Below are positions 44,294 to 54,943 of a stretch of DNA of 64,000 bases, piece after piece. Numbering within the stretch: position 1 is the first letter of the stretch; each line of letters starts with the position of its first letter. A program made the translations under genes and the position numbers. Under the pieces are notes generated by a model that was not told the DNA's origin, made no database searches, and saw nothing but the letters and a program-made list of their open reading frames with translations. The stretch is from Phycisphaerae bacterium (GTDB lineage: Bacteria > Planctomycetota > Phycisphaerae > Phycisphaerales > UBA1924), in NCBI GenBank assembly GCA_030426395.1, contig JAUHYE010000005.1:1-64000 (forward strand). Reading direction: 5' to 3'.

Positions 44294-45324
44294 GGCAAAT
44301 CGCGACCAGCCTGGTGATCATCGCGCTGAGCGGAACGGCACTGGCGCAAGAGGCCCCGGCGCCCGAAGCGCAGCCGTTGGTTGAGATCACGCCCGAGCTC
44401 GATGCGAGCATCTCGAAGGGGCTGACATTCCTGGCGAGCCAGCAGAACGACGACGGCTCGTTCGGCGATGGCTCGTGGGGGCGGGGCGTCGCGGTGACAT
44501 CGCTCGCGGCGCTGGCGTTCATGGCCGACGGGCAGATGCCCGGGCGCGGGCAGTATGGCGAGCACATCCGCAAGGCGCTCGACTACGTGCTCGATCGCTC
44601 GGGCGAGAGCGGGCTACTGGCCGACGACCAGGCGCCCAGCCCGATGTACGGGCACGGGTTCGCGGCGCTGTTCCTGGGCGAGGTCTACGGCATGAGCGGC
44701 GGTGACGAGGCGCTGCAAGAGCGGCTGCACGAAGCGCTCGTGAAGGCCGTGCGATTGATCGAACGCTCGCAGAACGAAGAGGGCGGCTGGCGGTACAACC
44801 CCGTGCCCAACGATGCCGACGTGAGCGTGACGATCTGCCAGGTGATGGCGCTGCGGTCGGCTCGCAACGCGGGCATCGAGGTGAGCAGCGAGGTAATCGA
44901 CAACGCGGTGGAGTACGTCAAGGCGTGCCAGAATCCCGACGGCGGATTCCGCTACCAGACCCGCAACGGATCGAGCGCGTGGCCTCGCTCTGCAGCGGGC
45001 GTGGCGACGCTGTACTACGCCGGCGAGTTCACCGACGAGGCGATCGACCCGGGCGTGAACTACCTCATCCGCGAGGCGCTGCCCGGGCAAGGCCTGCGTC
45101 GGGGGTACTTCTTCTACGGCCATTACTATGCCGTCCAGGCGATGTATCTGGCCGGCGGCGACGCGTGGCGCACCTGGTGGCCGGCGGCGCGCCGCGAACT
45201 CATCGACCTGCAGAGCCCGAACGGCGAGTGGCCCGATCGCACGGTGGGCACGGCTTATGGGACGGCTATGGCGCTCATTGTCTTGCAAATGCCCAAGCGA
45301 TACCTGCCGATCTATCAGAAGTGA
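44290..45324 (+). CDS. Exported squalene-cyclase/prenyltransferase-fold protein
   Basis: A 344-residue exported protein. TTG 44290 overlaps the preceding stop and has GAGGAGG eight bases upstream. Signal peptide RQIATSLVIIALSGTALAQ. The mature part consists of alpha/alpha-barrel repeats with QW-like motifs: GLTFLASQQNDDGSFGDGSW, LIERSQNEEGGWRYNP, VKACQNPDGGFRYQTRNG, LIDLQSPNGEWPDRT. These occur in terpene cyclases, prenyltransferase beta subunits and complement-like proteins. The catalytic DxDD of squalene-hopene cyclase is not seen, so it is probably a binding or scaffold member rather than a cyclase. Planctomycetes have many. Second gene of a three-gene operon with the large coiled-coil protein. 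Confidence 0.8.
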   Translation: MRQIATSLVIIALSGTALAQEAPAPEAQPLVEITPELDASISKGLTFLASQQNDDGSFGDGSWGRGVAVTSLAALAFMADGQMPGRGQYGEHIRKALDYVLDRSGESGLLADDQAPSPMYGHGFAALFLGEVYGMSGGDEALQERLHEALVKAVRLIERSQNEEGGWRYNPVPNDADVSVTICQVMALRSARNAGIEVSSEVIDNAVEYVKACQNPDGGFRYQTRNGSSAWPRSAAGVATLYYAGEFTDEAIDPGVNYLIREALPGQGLRRGYFFYGHYYAVQAMYLAGGDAWRTWWPAARRELIDLQSPNGEWPDRTVGTAYGTAMALIVLQMPKRYLPIYQK

Positions 45325-45340
45325 GCCTGCGAGGAAGAAC

Positions 45341-46549
45341 TTGATCAGACGCCCGAAGCAATCCGGAATGCGAGCAGCCGCGATCATGGCCGCACTGGCG
45401 CTGGCACCGTGCGTGCTGGCTCAGGCTTCGCCCGATCGCGTCGTGATAGACTCGGAACTCGGGCGACAGGTCGTGAACGAGGTACGCTTCGAGCCGGGAC
45501 GCATCTCGTTCGAGCGTGGAGGCGAGCGCGCGAGCGTGCCGCTGGATGGGTCGGTCGTGGCGCTGGTCGAGCCCGGCGGCCATGCACCCCGGCCGCGAGA
45601 TAGCTGGATCGAGCTTGCCGACGGGCAGCGTTTCGTGGGCATGCCGGTGTACCAGAGCACGTCCGAGGCGGCGGAGTCTGGCCCTGAGACCGGCGATATG
45701 GGGCTCAAGTGGAGCACGCCACTGCTGGGCACGCTGCATGTGCCGCTCGACGCGCTGCGGCGGGTCGTGCTCGACGAGAACGCTCCACAGGCCGAATACG
45801 ACGACCTCAACGACGTGCTCGTTCTGACCAACGGCGATCGGCCGCGCGGCCTGTTGGAGCGCGTGTGGCCCAACGTGGTGATCGACGTCGACGGCCAGAC
45901 CCGCGCCTTCGACCTGACCTCGGTTTCGTCGATCACGCTGGCCAACCCCAAGGCACGCAGCACCGGGTCTCGCGTGTGGCTCAGCGATGGGTCGGTCGTC
46001 GCGGTCGACCGCATCGAGACTGGCAGCGACGGCGTCACGCTCGACCTGGCCCCCCCGGTCGGCTCCGAGGACCAACTCCTGGCCTCGCTCACCATGAACG
46101 AGGTGCTGGCGGTCGCGTTCGAGAGCGGCGGCGTCCGGCCCCTGGCCGATCTGGGTGCTCCGAAGTGGGAAGCAATATCGGGCTGGACGCTGCCGCCTGT
46201 GGTAGGAGACCCCAACCGGACGCTCCTTGGCTCGGCCGAGGTCGAGCTCATCGGCCCGGTCTCGGCCTCGTGGGCGTTGCCATCGGACGCCCGCCGGGTC
46301 GCGATCCGTGCCCGGCTTCGCGACGACTGCCGCGTGTGGGGCGATTGTCAGGTAACGGTCCGAGTCGGCGAGGGTGAGGCGATCTCCCACCGCTTGTACG
46401 GTGATAGGCCCCAGGCGACCTTTACGATCGATCTGCCCGCTGGGGTCTCCGGCGACCTCGAGGTGCTCGTCGAGGAAGGACTCGGCGGCACGATCCAGGA
46501 TCGGGTGATGCTCGACGGGTTCATCCTGATGGCAACCGAGTCCGGGTAA
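45341..46549 (+). CDS. Exported protein of unknown function, beta-rich
   Basis: A 402-residue exported protein, third in the operon. TTG 45341 with GAGG six bases upstream gives a complete signal peptide (basic IRRPKQSGMRAAA, core IMAALALAPCVLA, cleavage near AQA). ATG 45368 is possible but shortens the basic region. The mature chain is all strands: RVVIDSELGRQVVNEVRFE, SWIELADGQRFVGMPVY, DDLNDVLVLTNGDRPRGLLE, SRVWLSDGSVVAVDRIE. These resemble repeated Sm-like or beta-barrel 'LxNGDRxxG' units found in planctomycete exported proteins near squalene-cyclase-like genes. The last ~100 residues look like a carbohydrate-binding jelly roll (VTVRVGEGEAISHRLYGD). No enzyme motif. Confidence 0.65.
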   Translation: MIRRPKQSGMRAAAIMAALALAPCVLAQASPDRVVIDSELGRQVVNEVRFEPGRISFERGGERASVPLDGSVVALVEPGGHAPRPRDSWIELADGQRFVGMPVYQSTSEAAESGPETGDMGLKWSTPLLGTLHVPLDALRRVVLDENAPQAEYDDLNDVLVLTNGDRPRGLLERVWPNVVIDVDGQTRAFDLTSVSSITLANPKARSTGSRVWLSDGSVVAVDRIETGSDGVTLDLAPPVGSEDQLLASLTMNEVLAVAFESGGVRPLADLGAPKWEAISGWTLPPVVGDPNRTLLGSAEVELIGPVSASWALPSDARRVAIRARLRDDCRVWGDCQVTVRVGEGEAISHRLYGDRPQATFTIDLPAGVSGDLEVLVEEGLGGTIQDRVMLDGFILMATESG

Positions 46550-46579
46550 TTGTCCGCATCGCGGGTTGGATTGGGCCTT

Positions 46580-46596
46580 TTGGCGCGGTTTTTGCG
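46580..46596 (+). promoter_or_regulatory. Near-consensus sigma-54 promoter upstream of PEP-CTERM gene
   Basis: TTGGCGCGGTTTTTGCG matches the sigma-54 consensus YTGGCACGRNNNTTGCW at 15 of 17 positions, with the GG at 46582-46583 and GC at 46594-46595 in exact -24/-12 spacing. The predicted start is near 46607, giving a leader of about 140 nt before ATG 46746. In proteobacteria PEP-CTERM genes are often sigma-54/PrsR controlled, which supports the match. Confidence 0.6.
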
Positions 46597-46745
46597 CCGG
46601 TTACTGGCCAAACCCTAATCCTGTTGTACCTTGCCACTGGAGAGATCGGTGGGTGTGTGCGCCCCACCGGCGTGAACGCGAGCGCGTCAGCGTTTGCCGT
46701 TGCGCGTTTCCATCATTCGTGCGAGCGCGCAACTGGGAGGTGCGG

Positions 46746-47432
46746 ATGTCACGCCTGTTGGCTGGGACTTTGGTTGGAGCGATTCTGGTGGCCGCGTCGT
46801 CGGCCACAGCCCAGATTTCGCCCGGTGACGCCGGCATCCGCACGATCGACGCCGACGAGACCGCCAGCGTGGCGCTCAAGGCGTTCTCCCGCAGCGGCCA
46901 GGAAGTCATCCACGGCAGCGAGCGGTCGATCCAGCTCGACCAGGCGTTCCAAGCCGTCGGCCCGCTGCTGGGCGGCCCGGATACGGTCGAGGCCAGGTGG
47001 TCCGAGATCCGTGGCGACGGGGTCAACGTGCTCCAGTTCGAGTTCCGCTCTCGCGATGGCAGTGCCCTGGTGCCCGCCGGCCACATGATCGGCGACGAGG
47101 AGGCCCAGTTCATCGGCTGGGAGATCGGCGTAAGCGACCCGATCGAGTTCCTCGACTTCACCGGCGACATCACCGTGACCGAGTACAAGATCTTTGTCAG
47201 CGAGAACGGTGGCATCGACTTCACGGTGTACGACCTGACCAGTTCCTTCCTGAATCCCTGGGAGGGCATGGACATGGGCCGCACGCTGCCGTTGCGGACG
47301 CCCGGCGGGCCGGTCGAGTACAACCTGATGATCGTGGAATACGAGTATGAGTACACGATCCCCGCTCCCGCGTCGCTGACGCTGCTGAGCGGCTTGGGCC
47401 TCGCGGGCCTGCGCCGCCGCCGCCGGGGCTGA
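46746..47432 (+). CDS. PEP-CTERM-like sorted surface protein
   Basis: A 228-residue exported protein. ATG 46746 has GGGAGGTG just upstream. Signal peptide MSRLLAGTLVGAILVAASS with cleavage near ATAQIS. The mature region is acidic and strand-rich (VLQFEFRSRDGSALVPAGHM, SDPIEFLDFTGDITVTEY) without a known domain. The C-terminus IPAPASLTLLSGLGLAGLRR is followed by an Arg-rich stop (RRRRG). This is the PEP-CTERM type: a Pro-rich motif, a hydrophobic helix and a basic cluster, recognised by exosortase, though 'PAPAS' replaces the canonical PEP. Preceded by a likely sigma-54 promoter. No exosortase gene in the window. Confidence 0.8.
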   Translation: MSRLLAGTLVGAILVAASSATAQISPGDAGIRTIDADETASVALKAFSRSGQEVIHGSERSIQLDQAFQAVGPLLGGPDTVEARWSEIRGDGVNVLQFEFRSRDGSALVPAGHMIGDEEAQFIGWEIGVSDPIEFLDFTGDITVTEYKIFVSENGGIDFTVYDLTSSFLNPWEGMDMGRTLPLRTPGGPVEYNLMIVEYEYEYTIPAPASLTLLSGLGLAGLRRRRRG

Positions 47433-47471
47433 TACCCGCCCCATCCTGGGAAGCCTGATCTATACTGGGCC

Positions 47472-48452
47472 ATGTGCATTCCGAGGCGCGTGGCCCTGTT
47501 CCTTTTGTGCGCTCTGGTTCTGGCCGGGCCGGCGCTCGCGCAGCGCGCCGAGCTCGAGCTCTCGCAGCAGGGCTGGGAGGCCGCTCAGGCCACCGAGCCC
47601 ATGGACGAAGACGAGGCCTATATCCGCGAGGCGTGGGCCCTGCTGCTCGGCGGCCACCCGAGCAAGGCCAAGAAGATGCTCAACCAGTGGCTGCGCGAGA
47701 ATCGGTCGGGCGCCAACCAATGGGTGCCGCTGGCCCTGCTCGTGCGCGGCGACGCCAAGGTGGCACTCGACGACGAGTACGAGGCGCTGTACGACTACGA
47801 GCAGATATCCACAAACTACGCGGGCAGCCCCGAATTCATCCAGGCCGCCGAGCGGACGATGGCCATCGCGATCGATTACATCGAGGGCAAGCGGCGCAAG
47901 TTCCTGGGCCTGCGCATCAGCAGCGCCCGGCGTGATGGCGAAGAGCTGCTCACACGCATCGCCGAGCGCTTGCCCGGCAGCCAGTTGGCCGAGCGAGCGA
48001 CGCTCGAACTCGGCGCGCACTACCGGCGGACGGGCGACTACGCCCTGGCCGGCCAGGTCTATGGCACGTTCCTCGAGGCGTATCCCACTTCGACGTTCTA
48101 CCGCGCCGTGCTCCTGGCCCGCATCGAGACGACCTTTGCCCAGTACAACGGGCCCGAGTACGACGGATCGGGGCTCATCGAGACCGAGGAGCTGCTCGAC
48201 GTGTACGAGAACAGGTACCCCGGCGACCTGGAAGTGCAGGCCGAACTGGACTCGCTGCGGGTGCGCATCGACGAGAGCCAGGGCCAGCAACTTCTGGAGA
48301 TGGCCAAGGTGTACTTCAAGCGCGGCGAGAAGGCCTCGGCCCGCTACACACTGCGGCGGCTGGTGAGCGACCACCCAAGGACGACCGCCGCCCAGGACGC
48401 GCTGGACATCCTGCGCGACCGCGGCTGGCTGGAACAGGGAGCGGGCTCGTGA
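47472..48452 (+). CDS. BamD-like tetratricopeptide outer-membrane assembly protein
   Basis: A 326-residue exported TPR protein. Signal peptide MCIPRRVALFLLCALVLAGP, cleavage near ALAQRA, without a lipobox. TPR-type helices: AWALLLGGHPSKAKKMLNQW, EYEALYDYEQISTNYAGSPE, GDYALAGQVYGTFLEAYPTS and FKRGEKASARYTLRRLVSDH. The order matches BamD/YfiO, the outer-membrane protein assembly factor that works with BamA, but BamD is normally a lipoprotein of about 240 residues. TATACT six bases before the ATG hints at a leaderless transcript. Its stop overlaps the start of the LptE-like gene (GTGA), pairing two outer-membrane biogenesis functions. Confidence 0.8.
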   Translation: MCIPRRVALFLLCALVLAGPALAQRAELELSQQGWEAAQATEPMDEDEAYIREAWALLLGGHPSKAKKMLNQWLRENRSGANQWVPLALLVRGDAKVALDDEYEALYDYEQISTNYAGSPEFIQAAERTMAIAIDYIEGKRRKFLGLRISSARRDGEELLTRIAERLPGSQLAERATLELGAHYRRTGDYALAGQVYGTFLEAYPTSTFYRAVLLARIETTFAQYNGPEYDGSGLIETEELLDVYENRYPGDLEVQAELDSLRVRIDESQGQQLLEMAKVYFKRGEKASARYTLRRLVSDHPRTTAAQDALDILRDRGWLEQGAGS

Positions 48453-48961
48453 GGGCGTTGCTGCTGGGCGTGGTGTTGGCGTTCGCTGCGATCTCAGCCG
48501 GCTGCGCGAGCGATCCGACGCAGGGCTACAGCTTCTCGTCGTCCTACGACGATCGGGTGAGCAGCATCGCGGTGAACGTGTTCCTGAACGAGACGTTCCA
48601 CCCCGGCCTCGAGAGCGACGTGACCGGGGCGCTCATCCGCCGCGTGCAACGCGACACGCCTTGGATGGTGACCGGCGCCGACACCGCGCAGACGATCCTC
48701 ACCGGCACCATCCGCGACGTGCAGATCCGCCGCCTCGCTCAGGACAGCGAGGGAGGTATCTCGCAGCAGGTCGCCGTGCGAGTGGTGGCCGACTTCGAGT
48801 GGCGCAGCAACGTCACGGGGCGGGTGCTGGCGCGCCAGATCAACGTCGCGGTGACCGAATCGTTCATCCCCGCGGCCGGTGAACCCATCGAAGTGGGGCT
48901 CTCGGCGGCCGCCGAGGAACTGGCCGGGGTGATTCTGGAAGCCATGCGTTCGGTATGGTAA
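48449..48961 (+). CDS. LptE-like LPS-assembly lipoprotein
   Basis: A 170-residue lipoprotein. GTG 48449 overlaps the preceding stop. Signal MRALLLGVVLAFAAISAGC with the lipobox ISAGC (Cys at 19). The mature region has the LptE/RlpB pattern: GYSFSSSYDDRVSSIAVNVF, LNETFHPGLESDVTGALIRR, TGTIRDVQIRRLAQDSEG and RVVADFEWRSNVTGRVLARQ, i.e. a strand/helix layout that plugs the LptD pore. LptE carries lipopolysaccharide to the outer leaflet; its presence implies an outer membrane, in line with planctomycete envelopes. Cotranscribed with the BamD-like gene. Confidence 0.8.
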   Translation: MRALLLGVVLAFAAISAGCASDPTQGYSFSSSYDDRVSSIAVNVFLNETFHPGLESDVTGALIRRVQRDTPWMVTGADTAQTILTGTIRDVQIRRLAQDSEGGISQQVAVRVVADFEWRSNVTGRVLARQINVAVTESFIPAAGEPIEVGLSAAAEELAGVILEAMRSVW

Positions 48962-49155
48962 CGATCCCTGCGGGCGAATCGGGCGTACAAGAGTCGAAAG
49001 AAGGTCCCGGAATGCAGCACGGGGCCCACGGGTTGGTATTGCCGGCACCCCTCGCGGCCGCCGGGCGGGCGCGAGACGGCCTCTAGGATGAGCACCCGTC
49101 GGGCCGATGCTCGTTGGAGACCAGTGCGATCGGGAGAGGCCGGCACGGAGAATCA

Positions 49156-51207
<2,052 letters not shown>

Positions 51208-51344
51208 GTCGAGCCCATCTTGGACCCGTACCTGCCAAGATGACACCTCGCCGATCCGTACTGTGAGGGCTGGCACCGCCGCACCCCCACTGCCGGACCT
51301 CTGGCGGGGGTCCCACCAAGCCCATCCACAGGCACGCGGCTTGT

Positions 51345-51836
51345 ATGCAACAGGGCGTGAAGCCCTCGGCTCCCATCCCGAACCAGCCCGGCCAGCCCCG
51401 GCTGAACCTGCTGCTGAGCGACGCCAGCCGGCCCGACCAGTCGTGGGCCGATCGGCTGCCGCCGCTGCTCGAGCCCATGGGCGTCCGCACCATGCGGGCC
51501 CACTCGGGGGCGGAGGCCACCAAGGTCATCTCCATGATGCCCATCCACATGGCCGTGGTCGACCTGGCCTTGCCCATGGATACCGGGTCGGCCGAGGACG
51601 GCGGGCTGCGGCTGCTGGAACTGCTCCGGCGGAGCGAGAGCCGGCCGCCCACGATCGTCATCCGACGGGCGAGGTCGGCCCGGGAGGCCAGCCGCGAGTC
51701 GATGCGGGCGCTGCTCGCCGACGCGTTCGCGGTGGTCGATCGCCCGAGCCACCACCGAGACGTCGAACTGTTACTGGAGGTGCTGCGCCGCGTGCTGGCG
51801 CGCCACTATCGGGGCCAATGGCCCGGAGCAACGTAA
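51345..51836 (+). CDS. Atypical response-regulator receiver-like protein
   Basis: A 163-residue protein with a CheY-like layout: LNLLLSDASRPDQSW, HMAVVDLALPMDTGSAEDGG (Asp in the phosphorylation position) and PPTIVIRRARSA. Two points are unusual. The acidic pair after the first strand is reduced to a single Asp, and the conserved Lys before the last helix is replaced by Arg. Phosphotransfer is therefore doubtful, as in pseudo-receivers. The N-terminal 20 residues (MQQGVKPSAPIPNQPGQPR) are disordered. No kinase gene nearby. Located between ftsH and groES. Confidence 0.7.
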   Translation: MQQGVKPSAPIPNQPGQPRLNLLLSDASRPDQSWADRLPPLLEPMGVRTMRAHSGAEATKVISMMPIHMAVVDLALPMDTGSAEDGGLRLLELLRRSESRPPTIVIRRARSAREASRESMRALLADAFAVVDRPSHHRDVELLLEVLRRVLARHYRGQWPGAT

Positions 51837-51845
51837 GCAACCGGC

Positions 51846-51894
51846 TCGCTCCGGTGGCCGACTGCCGTGGAGGGCGGGGCGGCCACCGGAGCGA
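51846..51894. repeat. 14-bp perfect inverted repeat upstream of groES
   Basis: TCGCTCCGGTGGCC (51846-51859) and GGCCACCGGAGCGA (51881-51894) are exact reverse complements separated by 21 bases. There is no T-tract, so it is an uncertain terminator for the receiver-like gene. It lies 92 bp before groES, where a CIRCE element (TTAGCACTC...GAGTGCTAA) would be expected in HrcA-regulated genes; none is seen. Confidence 0.65.
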
Positions 51895-51985
51895 ACGCAT
51901 CAAACCAGACTCGATCCTGATCCTGACCAACCACACACACCCAGCGCCCGAGTGAACCGGGCCCTTTGCAGAGGAGCGACGCACG

Positions 51986-52306
51986 ATGGCCGCAACGAAG
52001 ACCCGTAAGAAACTGAACATCCGCCCGCTGCACGACAAGATCATCGTGCGGCGTGACGAGGCCGAGAGCGTGACCGCCTCGGGCATCTTCCTGCCCGAGA
52101 GCAGCAAGGACCGCCCGAAGACCGGCGTGATCGAGGCCGTCGGCGACGGCGCGCTCAACACCGAGACCGGCGAGCGCATCCCGCTCGAGGTCAAGAAGGG
52201 CGACCGCATCATCTTCAGCAGTTACTCGGGCACCGAGGTCAAGCTCGAGGGCGACGAGCTGCTCATCATGACCGAGGCCGACGTGCTGGCGGTGCTCGAG
52301 GGCTGA
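51986..52306 (+). CDS. groES: Co-chaperonin GroES
   Basis: A 106-residue seven-fold lid for GroEL. Starts MAATKTRKKLNIRPLHDKII; the mobile loop that binds GroEL is ESVTASGIFLPESSKDRPKT; GVIEAVGDGALNTETGERIP and KKGDRIIFSSYSGTEVKLEG complete the fold; it ends LLIMTEADVLAVLEG. About ten residues longer than E. coli GroES through the basic N-terminus. AGAGGAG precedes ATG 51986. First gene of the groES - small ORF - groEL unit. Confidence 0.97.
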   Translation: MAATKTRKKLNIRPLHDKIIVRRDEAESVTASGIFLPESSKDRPKTGVIEAVGDGALNTETGERIPLEVKKGDRIIFSSYSGTEVKLEGDELLIMTEADVLAVLEG

Positions 52307-52337
52307 TTCGCTTCGCGACGGCGGAAGGGACTCGCCC

Positions 52338-52583
52338 ATGACCACCGACGAGCTGCGCGCAGCGCTCAAGGAACTCACCGGCGGGCGTGACGCCACGTTC
52401 GCCTTCCATCACACCGGCGAGCAGGCCAGCCTGCTGCTGGTGCCAAACGCGATGCTCGTGCCCGAGGAGGGCGACCACATGGTCAAGGTCACCGACGGGC
52501 AGAACATCGCCATCATCGACGCCGCGAGCGTGGCCTGGGTGCGGATCGGCCCGCCCCAACTGAACAGCCACTTGAACAAGTAA
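52338..52583 (+). CDS. Small protein encoded between groES and groEL
   Basis: An 81-residue protein: MTTDELRAALKELTGGRDAT, then FHHTGEQASLLLVPNAMLVP, HMVKVTDGQNIAIIDAASVA and a short end IGPPQLNSHLNK. Predicted as one N-terminal helix and a beta region; no membrane helix. No family recognised. It lies 31 bp after groES and 84 bp before groEL, same strand, so it is in the chaperonin transcript and may respond to heat shock. Codon use and composition match its neighbours, which argues for a real gene rather than chance. Confidence 0.6.
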   Translation: MTTDELRAALKELTGGRDATFAFHHTGEQASLLLVPNAMLVPEEGDHMVKVTDGQNIAIIDAASVAWVRIGPPQLNSHLNK

Positions 52584-52667
52584 GACATCGCCCGGGCCAA
52601 CGCCGGCGGGCACAACGAGCACACAACCGGCCCACACGGCCGCGAACGAACTTTGGGAGTGTGAACC

Positions 52668-54299
<1,632 letters not shown>

Positions 54300-54329
54300 T
54301 ACATACTAGTATATCAGTGTCTCTTTTTT

Positions 54330-54352
54330 AAGGCCGGCGATCCGGCCTTTTC
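54330..54352 (+). terminator. Rho-independent terminator after groEL
   Basis: AAGGCCGG (54330-54337), loop CGAT, CCGGCCTT (54342-54349), then TT. It closes the chaperonin operon three bases before the -35 of the next gene. Confidence 0.85.
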
Positions 54353-54354
54353 TC

Positions 54355-54383
54355 TTGACATTCTCTGTCGATCGGGCTATGTT
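54355..54383 (+). promoter_or_regulatory. Consensus promoter giving a leaderless ImmA/IrrE mRNA
   Basis: TTGACA (54355-54360), 17-bp spacer, TATGTT (54378-54383). The ATG at 54390 is about 7 bp after the -10, right where transcription should begin, and no ribosome site precedes it, so the mRNA is probably leaderless. Its -35 is far closer to the consensus than other promoters in the window. Confidence 0.7.
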
Positions 54384-54389
54384 AGCGCC

Positions 54390-54926
54390 ATGGAACACCT
54401 CAAGCGTCAGGGTATAACGTACGCTGAAGGATCCGCAGCAAGTCGCTTAGCGACTAACATATCCAAGGCGTCCATCGAAAAATATGCTGTAGCTGTTGCC
54501 AAAGAGCTCAACTTTGCTCCTGGAGATGATGTCTCCACTGTAGTTGAGATGCTGGGTGGCAAGGTTCACTATTTTGATACCGTGGACTTTCTTCAAGAAG
54601 ATCCCACTATCGTCGTGCATGGCGCGAACGACTTTGATGTTGTCCTCCCTAACCTTGGCAACACACGGCGAGATCGATTTACCTTAGCCCACGAGTTGGG
54701 CCACTACCTTTTGCATTCTCGACAAGGGGCCAATCCCATGTCGACCAACAGAAAAGGCTCCAATCGACTCGAATGGGAAGCAAACTGGTTTGCAGCCAGC
54801 TTCTTGATGCCCGAAAGCGAGTTCCGTCAGATGGTTTCTGACGAAAGCTCGAACGCCCATATTGCGCGACACTTTCGAGTTTCCGAAAGTGCGGTTGAAG
54901 TGCGCCGCAAGTCGCTGAATATCTGA
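54390..54926 (+). CDS. ImmA/IrrE-family (M78) metallopeptidase
   Basis: A 178-residue single-domain zinc peptidase. HExxH at 101-105 in RFTLAHELGHYLLHS and the third ligand Glu130 in RLEWEANWFAASFLMPESEF, followed by a short helical end that recalls the HTH-like tail of the family (HIARHFRVSESAVEVRRKSL). No XRE domain is present, so it may cleave a separate partner. Base and codon use are clearly AT-richer than the flanks (for example many A/T third positions), indicating recent acquisition. Followed 17 bp later by a cyclase-like gene on the same transcript. Family members act in mobile-element induction, toxin-antitoxin and damage responses. Confidence 0.9.
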   Translation: MEHLKRQGITYAEGSAASRLATNISKASIEKYAVAVAKELNFAPGDDVSTVVEMLGGKVHYFDTVDFLQEDPTIVVHGANDFDVVLPNLGNTRRDRFTLAHELGHYLLHSRQGANPMSTNRKGSNRLEWEANWFAASFLMPESEFRQMVSDESSNAHIARHFRVSESAVEVRRKSLNI

Positions 54927-54943
54927 GTATCGAGGAACGCGGC

